Positions 9,288 through 17,302 of a DNA stretch of 64,000 bases are shown in pieces; position 1 is the stretch's first letter, and every line of letters begins with the position of its first letter. The stretch is taken from NCBI GenBank assembly GCA_963712955.1, contig CAVQKF010000004.1, positions 310,001 through 374,000 of the forward strand, given 5' to 3'. The translations under genes and the position numbers were made by a program. This DNA is from DATFVJ01 sp963712955 (GTDB lineage Bacteria; Actinomycetota; Actinomycetes; Streptosporangiales; Streptosporangiaceae). The notes below the pieces were generated by a model, which was given only the letters and a program-made list of their open reading frames with translations, did no database searches and was not told the origin of the DNA.

Positions 9288-10324
9288 CGGCCGTCATCCC
9301 GGCGGGTGTGGCGACCGCACGCGACATCGTGCGGCCTGCGTTGAACGCCTCGCTGGAGCGGCTTGCGCCGTCGATCCGCCAGGTCGCCGCCTACCATCTC
9401 GGCCTGGCGGAGGCGGACGGCACGGTTCCCGTGCGCGCCGCGGGCAGCGGGAAGGCGCTGCGGCCGGCGCTCGCGCTGTTATCGGCGCGGGCGGCCGGCA
9501 AGCCCGCTGAGCGGGGTGTTGCCGCGGCGGTCGCCGTGGAGCTCGTGCACAACTTCTCGTTGCTGCACGACGACATCATGGACGGCGACACTGAGCGCAG
9601 GCACCGGCCGACTGCTTGGACCGTGTTCGGGACGCCCGCGGCCATCCTGGCGGGTGACGCGCTGCTCGCGCTGGCGCAGGACATCCTGCTCGAGGATGGC
9701 GGGCCGCAGGGCCGCTGGGCGGCGCGCTGCCTGCTGGCGGCGGTTCAGCGGCTGATCAGCGGGCAGAGCGCGGACATGGAGTTCGGGCGGCGTCACGACG
9801 TCACCATGGACGAATGCCTCACGATGGCCGGCGACAAGACAGCGGCCCTGATGGCGTGCGCGTGCAGCATTGGGGCCATAGCCGTGGGCGCCGCGCCAAG
9901 CCTGGCGATGAGCCTCGCGGACTTCGGATCGCACACCGGGCTCGCGTTCCAGCTCGTTGACGACATGCTCGGCATCTGGGGCACGCCCGAGGTAACCGGC
10001 AAACCGGTATGGTCGGACTTGCGCACCCGCAAGAAGACGCTGCCAGTGGTGGCGGTGCTCACCGCTCCGGCCGGCAACGGAGAGCGCGGCGCGCTCAGCC
10101 ATGAACTCGCCGGGCTTCTCGCCCGCGACGAGCCGCTGAGCGAGGAGGAACTCGGCCGCGCAGCGTGGCTCGTCGAGGAGGCGGGCGGCAGGCAGTGGGC
10201 TGAGGAGGAAGTTGCGCGGCAGCTCGAAGCCGCCCGCAAGTGCCTCGCCGACGCGCCGATTCCGGCCGACGTGTGTGCCGAGCTGACCGGGATCGCCCGT
10301 TTCATCGCCGACCGCGAGTCGTGA
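9284..10324 (+). CDS. polyprenyl diphosphate synthase (trans-isoprenyl transferase)
   Basis: The 346-residue trans-prenyltransferase condenses IPP with allylic diphosphates. It has GSGKALRPALALLSAR, the first Asp-rich motif in LLHDDIMDGDTERRHRPT, and the second as FQLVDDMLGIWG, where the last Asp of DDxxD is replaced by Gly. That form is common in the GrcC-like enzymes of hopanoid clusters. The start ATG at 9284 overlaps the stop of the hpnE remnant. ispH follows after nine bases, so the pair supplies isoprenoid precursors. Related synthases are also reported near family 2B encapsulins, but no cargo-like extension is seen here. Confidence 0.88.
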   Translation: MTAVIPAGVATARDIVRPALNASLERLAPSIRQVAAYHLGLAEADGTVPVRAAGSGKALRPALALLSARAAGKPAERGVAAAVAVELVHNFSLLHDDIMDGDTERRHRPTAWTVFGTPAAILAGDALLALAQDILLEDGGPQGRWAARCLLAAVQRLISGQSADMEFGRRHDVTMDECLTMAGDKTAALMACACSIGAIAVGAAPSLAMSLADFGSHTGLAFQLVDDMLGIWGTPEVTGKPVWSDLRTRKKTLPVVAVLTAPAGNGERGALSHELAGLLARDEPLSEEELGRAAWLVEEAGGRQWAEEEVARQLEAARKCLADAPIPADVCAELTGIARFIADRES

Positions 10325-10333
10325 GGGGCGGAC

Positions 10334-11302
10334 ATGACAAGGACAGAGCGGGCCGGGACGGCGGGAGCGGGGGACCGCATGGTGCTGCTCGCCGGGCCGC
10401 GATCGTTCTGCGCCGGGGTTGAGCGGGCCATCGAGATCGTGGAGCGCGTGCTGGACCGGCACGGCTCGCCGGTGTACGTGCGGCGGCAGATCGTCCATAA
10501 CGCGCACGTGGTCCGCTCGCTCGCCGACCGCGGCGCGATCTTCGTGGAGGAGCTCGACGAGGTACCTGACGGGTCCGTCGTCGTGTTCTCCGCCCACGGC
10601 GTTGCTCCCGCCGTGCGCGCAGCGGCCGCCCACCGCGGGCTCGAGGTGGTGGACGCGACCTGCCCGCTCGTCGCCAAGGTGCACAGCGAGGCGCGCCGCT
10701 TCGCCGACCAGGGTTTTCATGTCGTGCTGATCGGCCACGCGGGCCACGACGAAGTGGAGGGCACCCTCGGTGAGGCGCCGGGCAAGGTGGCGCTGGCGCA
10801 GACCCCCGAGGATGCCGCCAGGATGCGCCCGCCGGACGAGTCACGGGTCGCCTACCTGATGCAGACCACGCTTGCGGTGGAGGAGGCGCAGTCCGTCGCG
10901 GACGCGCTGCGTGATCGTTTCCCGGAGATCAGGGCACCCGGCAGCGACGACATCTGCTACGCGACAACAAACAGGCAGCAGTCGGTGCGGGCGGTCGCGG
11001 CAGATTCCGACCTGGTACTTGTCGTCGGATCGGAGAACTCGTCCAATTCGCAGCGGCTGGTGGAGACGGCACGGCGCGTGGGAACACCGGCCTACCTGAT
11101 CGAGGACGTGGCGCAGATCCAGCTGTCCTGGCTGGCCGGCGCGCGGGTGATCGGGCTGACGGCCGGCGCGTCGGCGCCGCCGGCGCTGGTGGAGGAGGTG
11201 ATCAAGGCCCTTCGCGGGCTCGGGCGCGTCGAGGTCGAAGAGCGCGTCGTCGCCACGGAATCTGTGAGTTTCTCGTTGCCGAAGCAGGTGCAGTCATCAT
11301 GA
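10334..11302 (+). CDS. ispH: 4-hydroxy-3-methylbut-2-enyl diphosphate reductase
   Basis: The 322-residue LytB/IspH is the last enzyme of the MEP pathway, reducing HMBPP to IPP and DMAPP with a [4Fe-4S] cluster. The three cluster Cys residues are in RSFCAGVERAI (near residue 25), VDATCPLVAKVH (near 110) and DDICYATTNRQ (near 212). HGVAPAVR and GHAGHDEVEGT supply substrate-binding residues. Length and motifs are complete. The gene follows the prenyltransferase by nine bases and probably forms one transcript with it. It may be a second, cluster-specific ispH in addition to a housekeeping copy. Confidence 0.93.
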   Translation: MTRTERAGTAGAGDRMVLLAGPRSFCAGVERAIEIVERVLDRHGSPVYVRRQIVHNAHVVRSLADRGAIFVEELDEVPDGSVVVFSAHGVAPAVRAAAAHRGLEVVDATCPLVAKVHSEARRFADQGFHVVLIGHAGHDEVEGTLGEAPGKVALAQTPEDAARMRPPDESRVAYLMQTTLAVEEAQSVADALRDRFPEIRAPGSDDICYATTNRQQSVRAVAADSDLVLVVGSENSSNSQRLVETARRVGTPAYLIEDVAQIQLSWLAGARVIGLTAGASAPPALVEEVIKALRGLGRVEVEERVVATESVSFSLPKQVQSS

Positions 11303-11396
11303 CGACGGAGGCGCTTTCCGTCAGAGATTTCCGCTCCTAGGAGGCGGCCCTTGACTAACCCAATTCGTGGCCTGGCAAGATGTCACGAGCTTAAAG

Positions 11397-12536
11397 CTAT
11401 GGCACGCCGAGCGTGGATTGAATCAAATCCATATAGACAGTTTGCGTGAATCCATCATTCAGCGTCAAACCCCAGTGACGGCCGTCGCCGGGGTCGGGTT
11501 CACAAGAATCGCCCTGGTTCCACCAATCGGCCGCCGAGTTTGCCCACCAGTTCCAACCCACGACAACATCGTTATTTTCGATGCAGAAACTATTCCAGTC
11601 GGCCCATTGCGCTTGAGCGGTGTCGAAGGTGCTGCAATAGCTTGGCCTATCGTTGCTTCCCGCGTTGAGGACGATTTCACCGATGTGGATCGTTACGCTG
11701 TTCATTCGAGCCCAGGTGACAAGCGCCGAGCAAGCATCGCGGAGCACCGTTAGGCAGGCCGGATCCACACCGTCGTAGCAGTCCGGACCAACACCGTCGT
11801 AGCAGTGCACGGTGACAGCAAGGTTTTTCTGTGGGTCCATCAGCGTCAGCCACTCTGTTGCGCTGCCGTTGGAGGTGAATGAGCTGGCAGCCGTCCAATC
11901 CATACCTGGAACAAAGATGGTGTTCGTTGCTCCGGCAGCGCGAATGGCAGTGATGGCAGCCTGGGCACATGTGAACCAGTCCGTCAAACTGATGCCGATA
12001 TCTCCGGGCCTGTCCGACTGCGCATGCGGTTCGTTGATAAGATCGAATGCGACACGCTGATCACTGGCGGTGAGCCCCTTGATGGCAGTAGCGAACTTGC
12101 CCCAAAAATCCGCAAAGGCGGCGGAGGTAATAGCCGCGTCATCATAAACAATATCTGTGTCTCCTAAAGCGCTGTTGTACTGCCAGGGGCAGAGTATGAC
12201 ATAGATATCTCTTGCGAGTAGACGGGCGAGGACGCTCGATTCGGGGTCGCCGGCAAGATCCTTCCAATAGTCGTCGTAACCGGTTTCGGCGGCGGGAACG
12301 GGTCCACCTAACGATGATTGAACTGCTTCCCACGTGAACAGCAAACGAACCGACTTCACATTGTTGGTTTCGTACCAGTCAAGCAAAGCGTCGGAGTAGA
12401 TTGGATAATTTACGTCTCTCGCTGGTCCGAGCGCCCCGTCGAAAGTCCCAATGTTCATTGACACATGGTTCAAACCGTTGCGCTGAGAACCCCAGATGCC
12501 GTTGTTCGGGTTGTCTTGCTGACTCGTGGCTGGCAC
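11397..12536 (-). CDS. GH5-family glycoside hydrolase (cellulase-like)
   Basis: The 379-residue protein has a GH5-like (beta/alpha)8 pattern. FDLINEPH near residue 160 gives the acid/base Glu, VHCYDG follows, and VTIHIGEIVLNAG near 305 gives the nucleophile Glu; VVVGWNWWANS comes near the end. The chosen start is GTG at 12536 because AGGAGGT lies eight bases upstream; the frame is open further upstream but that stretch looks non-coding. No signal peptide is visible from this start (MPATSQQDNPNNGIWG), so the enzyme may be cytosolic or have lost an export signal. The substrate is unknown; beta-1,4-glucan or mannan is possible. Confidence 0.75.
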   Translation of the reverse strand: MPATSQQDNPNNGIWGSQRNGLNHVSMNIGTFDGALGPARDVNYPIYSDALLDWYETNNVKSVRLLFTWEAVQSSLGGPVPAAETGYDDYWKDLAGDPESSVLARLLARDIYVILCPWQYNSALGDTDIVYDDAAITSAAFADFWGKFATAIKGLTASDQRVAFDLINEPHAQSDRPGDIGISLTDWFTCAQAAITAIRAAGATNTIFVPGMDWTAASSFTSNGSATEWLTLMDPQKNLAVTVHCYDGVGPDCYDGVDPACLTVLRDACSALVTWARMNSVTIHIGEIVLNAGSNDRPSYCSTFDTAQAQWADWNSFCIENNDVVVGWNWWANSAADWWNQGDSCEPDPGDGRHWGLTLNDGFTQTVYMDLIQSTLGVP

Positions 12537-13032
12537 GGCAGTACCTCCTGAGCAGCACCGCAGGGAGCTTTTCCTGTGTTTCGCCGACCCTACCATGATC
12601 TTGTGGCGACGCGATGTGCACGCGTCCGGGCTGGCACGGTTTGTCGGATCCGGGCTGGTACGGATGTGCCGATCCGTGATCTTCCCTACTGCTTGCTGCT
12701 TGCGCATGTCGTGGCCGGGCCGGCTCTGCCGCGCCGCGAGTTCCGACCAGATCCCTGGGGACCCGTCTGTCATCGACGCCGTGTGGGAGTTCCGGGTGCC
12801 AGGGACTCCTCGCCCGGGTAGCGTCCGAGTGTCAGCCCCCGCGGCGCGCGGCGCTTTCCAAGATCGGTGATCAACCCCGGTTGGCGCGCTTCGCGCGCCC
12901 ATGAAGCCGTAGAGAAAGTGGCGCGGCCGGCATCCGCGGTGGGGCCCCGCGGCGGCTGCTGTTCGCTTGATGCTTGACACTCCCGCTCATGCTTCGGGAG
13001 CTGAGCGTGGCCGAGCAGAGACAACCAGGCCG
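12537..13032. other. intergenic, no gene recognised
   Basis: Open frames here have no protein-like features or start signals. A short imperfect stem (CTCCCG/CGGGAG) lies at about 12978-13000, just before the block of TTATGC half-sites. This may be a boundary zone of inserted DNA. Confidence 0.35.
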
Positions 13033-13393
13033 ATTATGCCAAGTTCGGGATTATGCCGACATGGTGCCCTGAGCCAGTGCTGGCGGGGTGTCTGCGGTCC
13101 TGCGGTCGGCATAATCGGCGGTTGTCGGGCACAGTCAAGGCCGCGCCGGGTAGCGGCATCAGCTCGGCGCGACGCCGTTCAGCCCGCTGCTTGCCAGCGG
13201 AAACGCACCTCAACGCTGGGACAGGCATGCATGCCCTGCGCGGCGAGATGTGGCTCGGGGCGTCCGGATTATGCCGACTTCAAGACCACGCTGCACGTTC
13301 CTGAACTGGGCAAACGCGATTTGCCAGTCGGCTCTGCGGCATAATCCGGATGTCAGCATAATCGGCCTTATGCGGATATCCGCATAAGGCCGA
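13033..13393. repeat. cluster of TTATGCSGA palindromic half-sites
   Basis: At least seven copies of a TTATGC(C/G)GA-type motif in both orientations occur in 360 bp, near 13033, 13050, 13107, 13266, 13337, 13354 and 13366-13388. Several are paired around short spacers, as at recombination core sites. The last and strongest is a perfect 32-bp palindrome. Spacing is irregular and there is no protein-coding pattern. Such paired half-sites suggest tyrosine-recombinase crossover sites or element ends; no recombinase gene is in the window. Confidence 0.5.
13362..13393. repeat. perfect 32-bp palindrome
   Basis: The half TCGGCCTTATGCGGAT is followed directly by its exact complement, with the centre between 13377 and 13378. 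It abuts the start of a truncated transposase reading, so it may be the junction or end of a mobile element. Confidence 0.8.
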
Positions 13394-13631
13394 ACGCGAC
13401 GCGCGACCAGCCAAGACCCAGCAGAAGATCAGCGGCCGGCTCCGCTCGGAGACCACCACCCAGCACCGGTACGCCGTCCGCGGCTACGCATCCACCGCCG
13501 CCAAGCACGGGCACCAGGTTTTCACCGCTGTCATCCGCGACGCGCTCGCCGGGAACCCCTGGATACCACCCGTCCCCGTCAGGCGCCTGAACCCCGCCCG
13601 AAACCTGTCACACACAGCAACTCAGGAATAA
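13383..13631 (+). pseudogene. 3' fragment of a transposase (IS66-like C-terminus)
   Basis: The reading HKAERDARPAKTQQKISGRL, then RSETTTQHRYAVRGYASTAA, then KHGHQVFTAVIRDALAGNPW ends at TAA 13629-13631. It matches the conserved C-terminal end of IS66-type transposases (KISGxLR...IRxYxSTAxKHG...GxPWxP). The N-terminal and catalytic parts are gone; the fragment starts within the 32-bp palindrome. It is a relic of an inserted element. Confidence 0.6.
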
Positions 13632-13888
13632 CGCAAACACGCACATGCGCGGGGGACCTGAATGCTTACAAGGAGTCATGACCTACCCTCGAAGATTCGA
13701 GCAGGCGCATGTGCCGCTTGTGCCCGGCGGCGCTTGCCCTCGGCTTTCCGCTGGTGGCGCAGCGTGAGCCCGGTCGTGACCACATGCCCACGATCGCCGC
13801 GAGCGCAATGGCCCCGCTGATGACCGCCGGATAGCTCATGCGCCATATCAGCGCGCCCCCAGCGGCGTCCCGACCGATAGAGAGCATA

Positions 13889-14022
13889 TGCACGATCGCG
13901 CATGCGTGCGCCGATTGAGGTAATCTCAGGCCAGTCACGGCAACGAAATGCATGATCGTGCATATGGCGCCTGAGGTGGGGCCGGTATAAGTGGGTAGAC
14001 TTCCCGTATGCACGATCGTGCA
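13889..14022. promoter_or_regulatory. three HipB-type operators at exact 60-bp spacing
   Basis: Three 14-bp palindromic sites precede and overlap hipB: TGCACGATCGCGCA at 13889-13902, TGCATGATCGTGCA at 13949-13962 and TGCACGATCGTGCA at 14009-14022. Their starts are exactly 60 bp apart. The last covers the hipB start codon. HipB-family antitoxins bind spaced palindromes and repress their operon, so these are likely autoregulatory sites. Confidence 0.75.
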
Positions 14023-14250
14023 AATGACCTTGCCGTCTTGGCGGAGGAGATCCGGCGTCGGCGCCTTGAGCTGGGACTCCGCCAAGACGAGCTCGCTGCG
14101 CTTGCTGGCGTGTCCACGCGCTTTGTCCATACCCTTGAGCAAGGCAAGCCAACTGTGCGGCTGGACAAGGTACTCGCCGTGCTGGGCCAGTTGGGTCTGG
14201 ATATGGTGCTGGAGCCTGGTACTGGCGTTATCCGCCACGGTAGGGGCTGA
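14008..14250 (+). CDS. hipB: HipB-like XRE antitoxin
   Basis: The 80-residue XRE helix-turn-helix protein includes LAEEIRRRRLELGLRQDELA and ALAGVSTRFVHTLEQGKPTV, then LDKVLAVLGQLGLDM, the usual HipB layout. It would bind HipA and repress the operon. The ATG at 14008 lies inside the third operator palindrome, so bound HipB would block initiation. A TTG further in (near 14038) is a possible alternative start. The stop is five bases before hipA. Confidence 0.85.
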   Translation: MHDRANDLAVLAEEIRRRRLELGLRQDELAALAGVSTRFVHTLEQGKPTVRLDKVLAVLGQLGLDMVLEPGTGVIRHGRG

Positions 14251-14255
14251 GTAAG

Positions 14256-15491
14256 TTGGCCCGCACCCCCCTGCGCCAGCTGCGGCTTGTCAAGTACGCC
14301 GACGTCTACAAGGCAGGCGTGCTGGCCGGCGTCCTGCACCGGCTGCCGGACCGTACAGAGTTCCGTTACTTGCCGGAGTACCTCGACGCCGGGGGGCCGC
14401 CGGTGGCTTGGAGCCTACCCACCAGGGCGGAAGCCTTTACCGCACCCGCGGCGGCGGTGCCGGCGTTCTTCGCCGGATTGCTGCCAGAGGGCAGGCGACT
14501 GACGGCGCTGCGCCGCACTGTGGGCACCTCAGCCGACGACGAGTTCTCGATGCTGCTGGCGGTCGGCGGTGACACCATAGGCGACGGTCAGGTCGTCCCG
14601 GCTGGCGATACACTCGCCGACACCAAGCCGATCGTTGTTGATGACTTCAGCAGGGTCGTCTTTGCCGACCTGTTCGCCCAGGCAATTGGCCAGCGGCCGG
14701 ATCGCGTGGCCCTGCCGGGCGTGCAGGACAAGATCTCCGGACAGATGCTGAACGTGCCTGTCCATGGCCGGTCACGCGCCTACATCCTGAAGCTCAACCC
14801 GCCGGAATTCCCACACCTCGTGGAAAACGAGTACTTCTTCTTCCGCGCGGCCGCGCACACCCGGCTGAGACTGGCCGATGTCGAACTGGCACATGATCGG
14901 CTAGGGGCGCCGGGCCTGCTTGTGCACAGATTCGACCGGATCCCCGAAGGGGACCATCTCCGGCCGCTTGCCGTCGAGGACGCCTGCCAGGTTCTCGGCC
15001 GATGGCCCGGTGACAAGTACGTTATCTCCACCGAGGACGCCATCACTGGTCTTGCACGGTGCTGCCGTGCACCCGGCGTGGCTGCCCTCGAACTCTACCG
15101 CCTGCTCGTCTTCGCGTACCTCACAGGCAACGGAGACCTTCATGCCAAAAATCTCGCGATACTAAAGGACCAACGGGGTGAGTGGAGAGTCACCCCGGCG
15201 TACGACCTGCCCTCCTCCGCCGTCTACGGCGACCGCACCATGGCACTGCCCATCGGCGGCAGAATCCGTCAGCAGCTCTCCTGGCCGATGCTGCGAAGCC
15301 TCAGCGAAGCCATCGGCGTTCCCGGACGGCTAGCTGCCGACGTGGTCCGCGAGCAGGTCGCGGCTGCCGACACCTGGATCGAGGAAGTCAGCCAACTCCC
15401 CTTCGCCGCCAACACCATCCGCAACCTACGGCGACTCGCCCGTTCCCGCATCCGTCACATTCAGCCTGAGACGCAGCAGGGCACCCATTAG
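14256..15491 (+). CDS. hipA: HipA-like serine/threonine kinase toxin
   Basis: The 411-residue HipA-type kinase has an N-terminal HipA_N segment (VLAGVLHRLPDRTEFRYLPE), a glycine-rich phosphate loop region around PGVQDKISGQML, the catalytic loop GNGDLHAKNLAI near residue 296 (catalytic Asp), and the metal-site segment PAYDLPSS near 317. In known HipA proteins the targets are aminoacyl-tRNA synthetases, causing growth arrest; the target here is not known. The start is TTG at 14256, with GGGGC upstream and five bases after the hipB stop, implying coupling. All key kinase residues are present, so it should be active. Confidence 0.88.
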   Translation: MARTPLRQLRLVKYADVYKAGVLAGVLHRLPDRTEFRYLPEYLDAGGPPVAWSLPTRAEAFTAPAAAVPAFFAGLLPEGRRLTALRRTVGTSADDEFSMLLAVGGDTIGDGQVVPAGDTLADTKPIVVDDFSRVVFADLFAQAIGQRPDRVALPGVQDKISGQMLNVPVHGRSRAYILKLNPPEFPHLVENEYFFFRAAAHTRLRLADVELAHDRLGAPGLLVHRFDRIPEGDHLRPLAVEDACQVLGRWPGDKYVISTEDAITGLARCCRAPGVAALELYRLLVFAYLTGNGDLHAKNLAILKDQRGEWRVTPAYDLPSSAVYGDRTMALPIGGRIRQQLSWPMLRSLSEAIGVPGRLAADVVREQVAAADTWIEEVSQLPFAANTIRNLRRLARSRIRHIQPETQQGTH

Positions 15492-15931
15492 CCGACACAC
15501 AGGAATAGCTAACCGTCGGCATGGGGCAATGCGTCACCCAGTCCGAACGGCCGACATACACACTCACATCGGCAGAGTCGGACGTCGGTCAGCCGTGTCG
15601 GTCATGCGCGTGGCCGCACAGATCGCCCCGTTCGGGCGCAGCTGCGTTCCTGGCCCGGAAGTCAAAGAAGTAGGCCGTTTAACGCGGCAAGCAATTCCAT
15701 CGCATAGGAGGCAGCCGCCGCGGCAGCCTTCCCGCCCGGCGTGCGGGCCGCAGGCGGGCCACCTCGCTGGCGTGCCGTATTCGGCAGGCGGGCCACCTCG
15801 CTGGCGTGCCATGTTTGGCGGGCGGCACGCGCCGCGGCAAGCCGTTATGGATAAATAGTGTAAATTCGGAGCAGATTTGCCCTGCATATCGTCAGTTGGC
15901 ACCGGCGGCCGTGTCCCTGCAGACTGGTGAG
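15492..15931. other. intergenic with tandem repeat, no gene
   Basis: No frame looks coding. The stretch includes two 26-bp direct repeats and CGCC/GGCG-rich palindromic sequence upstream of the aminotransferase gene. The AT-richer segment near 15850-15870 (ATAAATAGTGTAAATT) is a possible promoter region. Confidence 0.4.
15751..15810. repeat. 26-bp direct repeat, two copies, period 34
   Basis: CAGGCGGGCCACCTCGCTGG followed by CGTGCC occurs identically at 15751-15776 and 15785-15810. A further degenerate part-copy (GGCGGGCGGCACGC) follows. The function is unknown. Confidence 0.8.
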
Positions 15932-17302
15932 ATGTCAGACTCTGATCTCTCTGATCTCCACGATCGTCACCGCGCGGTCATGCCGGGCTGGTCGGCCCTG
16001 TACTATCAGCAGCCGATCGAGCTGGTCAGCGGCGAGGGCAGCCGCGTCACGGACTCCGAAGGCCGCACCTATCTCGACTTCTTCGCTGGCATCCTGACCA
16101 ACATGATCGGGTACAACGTGCCCGAGGTACGCGACGCGGTCCAGCGCCAGCTGTCCACAGGCATCGTGCACACATCCACGCTCTACCTGATCAGGCAGCA
16201 GGTCGAGCTTGCCGAGAGGATCGCCGGGCTGTCCGGCATCGACGATGCCAAGGTCTTCTTCGTCAACTCGGGCACAGAAGCGAACGAGACGGCGCTTCTG
16301 CTCGCCACCTGCGCCCGCCGCAGCGACCAGGTGCTCGCGATGCGGGGCAGCTACCATGGCCGCTCGTTCGGCACTGTGGCGATCACAGGTAACCGAGGCT
16401 GGAAACCGTCATCGCTGTCCCCGGTCAACGTGCATTACCTGCACGGCGCCGACCGGCACCTGCCAGCCTTCTCCGGCATGAGCGCCAGCGCGTACATCGC
16501 GGCCTGCGTCGCCGATCTGCGGTACGTGCTCGCCACCGCCACCGCCGGCGACGTCGCCTGCCTGATAGCCGAGCCCGTGCAGGGCGTTGGCGGGTTCACC
16601 ATGGCGCCTGACGGGCTGTTCGGCGCGTACAAGGAGGTGCTCGACGCCCACGGGATCATGCTCATCTCCGATGAGGTGCAGACCGGCTGGGGCCGCACGG
16701 GGGACAGCTTCTGGGGCATGGGCAACCACGGCGTGACCCCGGACATCATGACGTTCGCGAAGGGCCTGGGGAACGGTTTCGCCATCGGCGGCGTGGTGGC
16801 CCGAGGCTCGCTGATGGACGGCATTCCCGCCGCGGGCATATCCACCTTCGGCGGCAACCCGCTTGCGACCACGGCGGCGAACGCGACCCTCAGTTACGTG
16901 CTCGAGAACAACCTCCAGGAGAACGCGCGCGTGCTCGGCCGGCTGATCGTCGGCGGCCTCCGCGAGCACGCCGGGCGGCTGCCCGTGGTCGGCGACGTGC
17001 GCGGCAAGGGACTGATGTTCGCGGTGGACCTGGTCGAGCCTGGCACCGGGGAGCCGAGCCCGCGCCTGGCCACACGGGTGCTCGAATCCAGCCGCGCGCG
17101 CGGCCTGCTGATCGGCAAGGGCGGTCTGACCGGCAATGCGCTGCGGATGGCGCCGCCGCTGACGCTCACGGAGGCGGAGGCTAAGGAAGGTCTCGCGATC
17201 CTCGTGGACGCGATCAGTGAAGCAAATGCCGCGGCCGGCGGCGCAGCTGACGATGCAAGCGCTGCTGCCAAGATCGAGGCAGGTAAGGAAGGCGCCCGAT
17301 GA
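15932..17302 (+). CDS. class III PLP aminotransferase (AGXT2-/omega-amino-acid type)
   Basis: The 456-residue fold-type I aminotransferase has NSGTEANETALLLA (near residue 115, phosphate cup), the YHGRS motif, LISDEVQTGWGRTG (near 245, the Asp that pairs with the pyridine N) and MTFAKGLGNGF (Lys that binds PLP, near 276). The start ATG 15932 follows GGTGAG. It overlaps the next gene, methylmalonate-semialdehyde dehydrogenase, by four bases. That pairing suggests transamination of beta-alanine or beta-aminoisobutyrate to the semialdehyde, which the dehydrogenase then oxidises, as in reductive pyrimidine or valine breakdown. The substrate is inferred from context. Confidence 0.88.
   Translation: MSDSDLSDLHDRHRAVMPGWSALYYQQPIELVSGEGSRVTDSEGRTYLDFFAGILTNMIGYNVPEVRDAVQRQLSTGIVHTSTLYLIRQQVELAERIAGLSGIDDAKVFFVNSGTEANETALLLATCARRSDQVLAMRGSYHGRSFGTVAITGNRGWKPSSLSPVNVHYLHGADRHLPAFSGMSASAYIAACVADLRYVLATATAGDVACLIAEPVQGVGGFTMAPDGLFGAYKEVLDAHGIMLISDEVQTGWGRTGDSFWGMGNHGVTPDIMTFAKGLGNGFAIGGVVARGSLMDGIPAAGISTFGGNPLATTAANATLSYVLENNLQENARVLGRLIVGGLREHAGRLPVVGDVRGKGLMFAVDLVEPGTGEPSPRLATRVLESSRARGLLIGKGGLTGNALRMAPPLTLTEAEAKEGLAILVDAISEANAAAGGAADDASAAAKIEAGKEGAR

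Noticed and set aside
13033..13393. CRISPR array
   Set aside because: The repeats are short palindromic half-sites in both orientations at irregular spacing, without constant repeats and spacers or cas genes.
13666..14238. Minus-strand open frames across the hip operator region
   Set aside because: They run antisense through the operators and hipB, start without ribosome sites and resemble no family.
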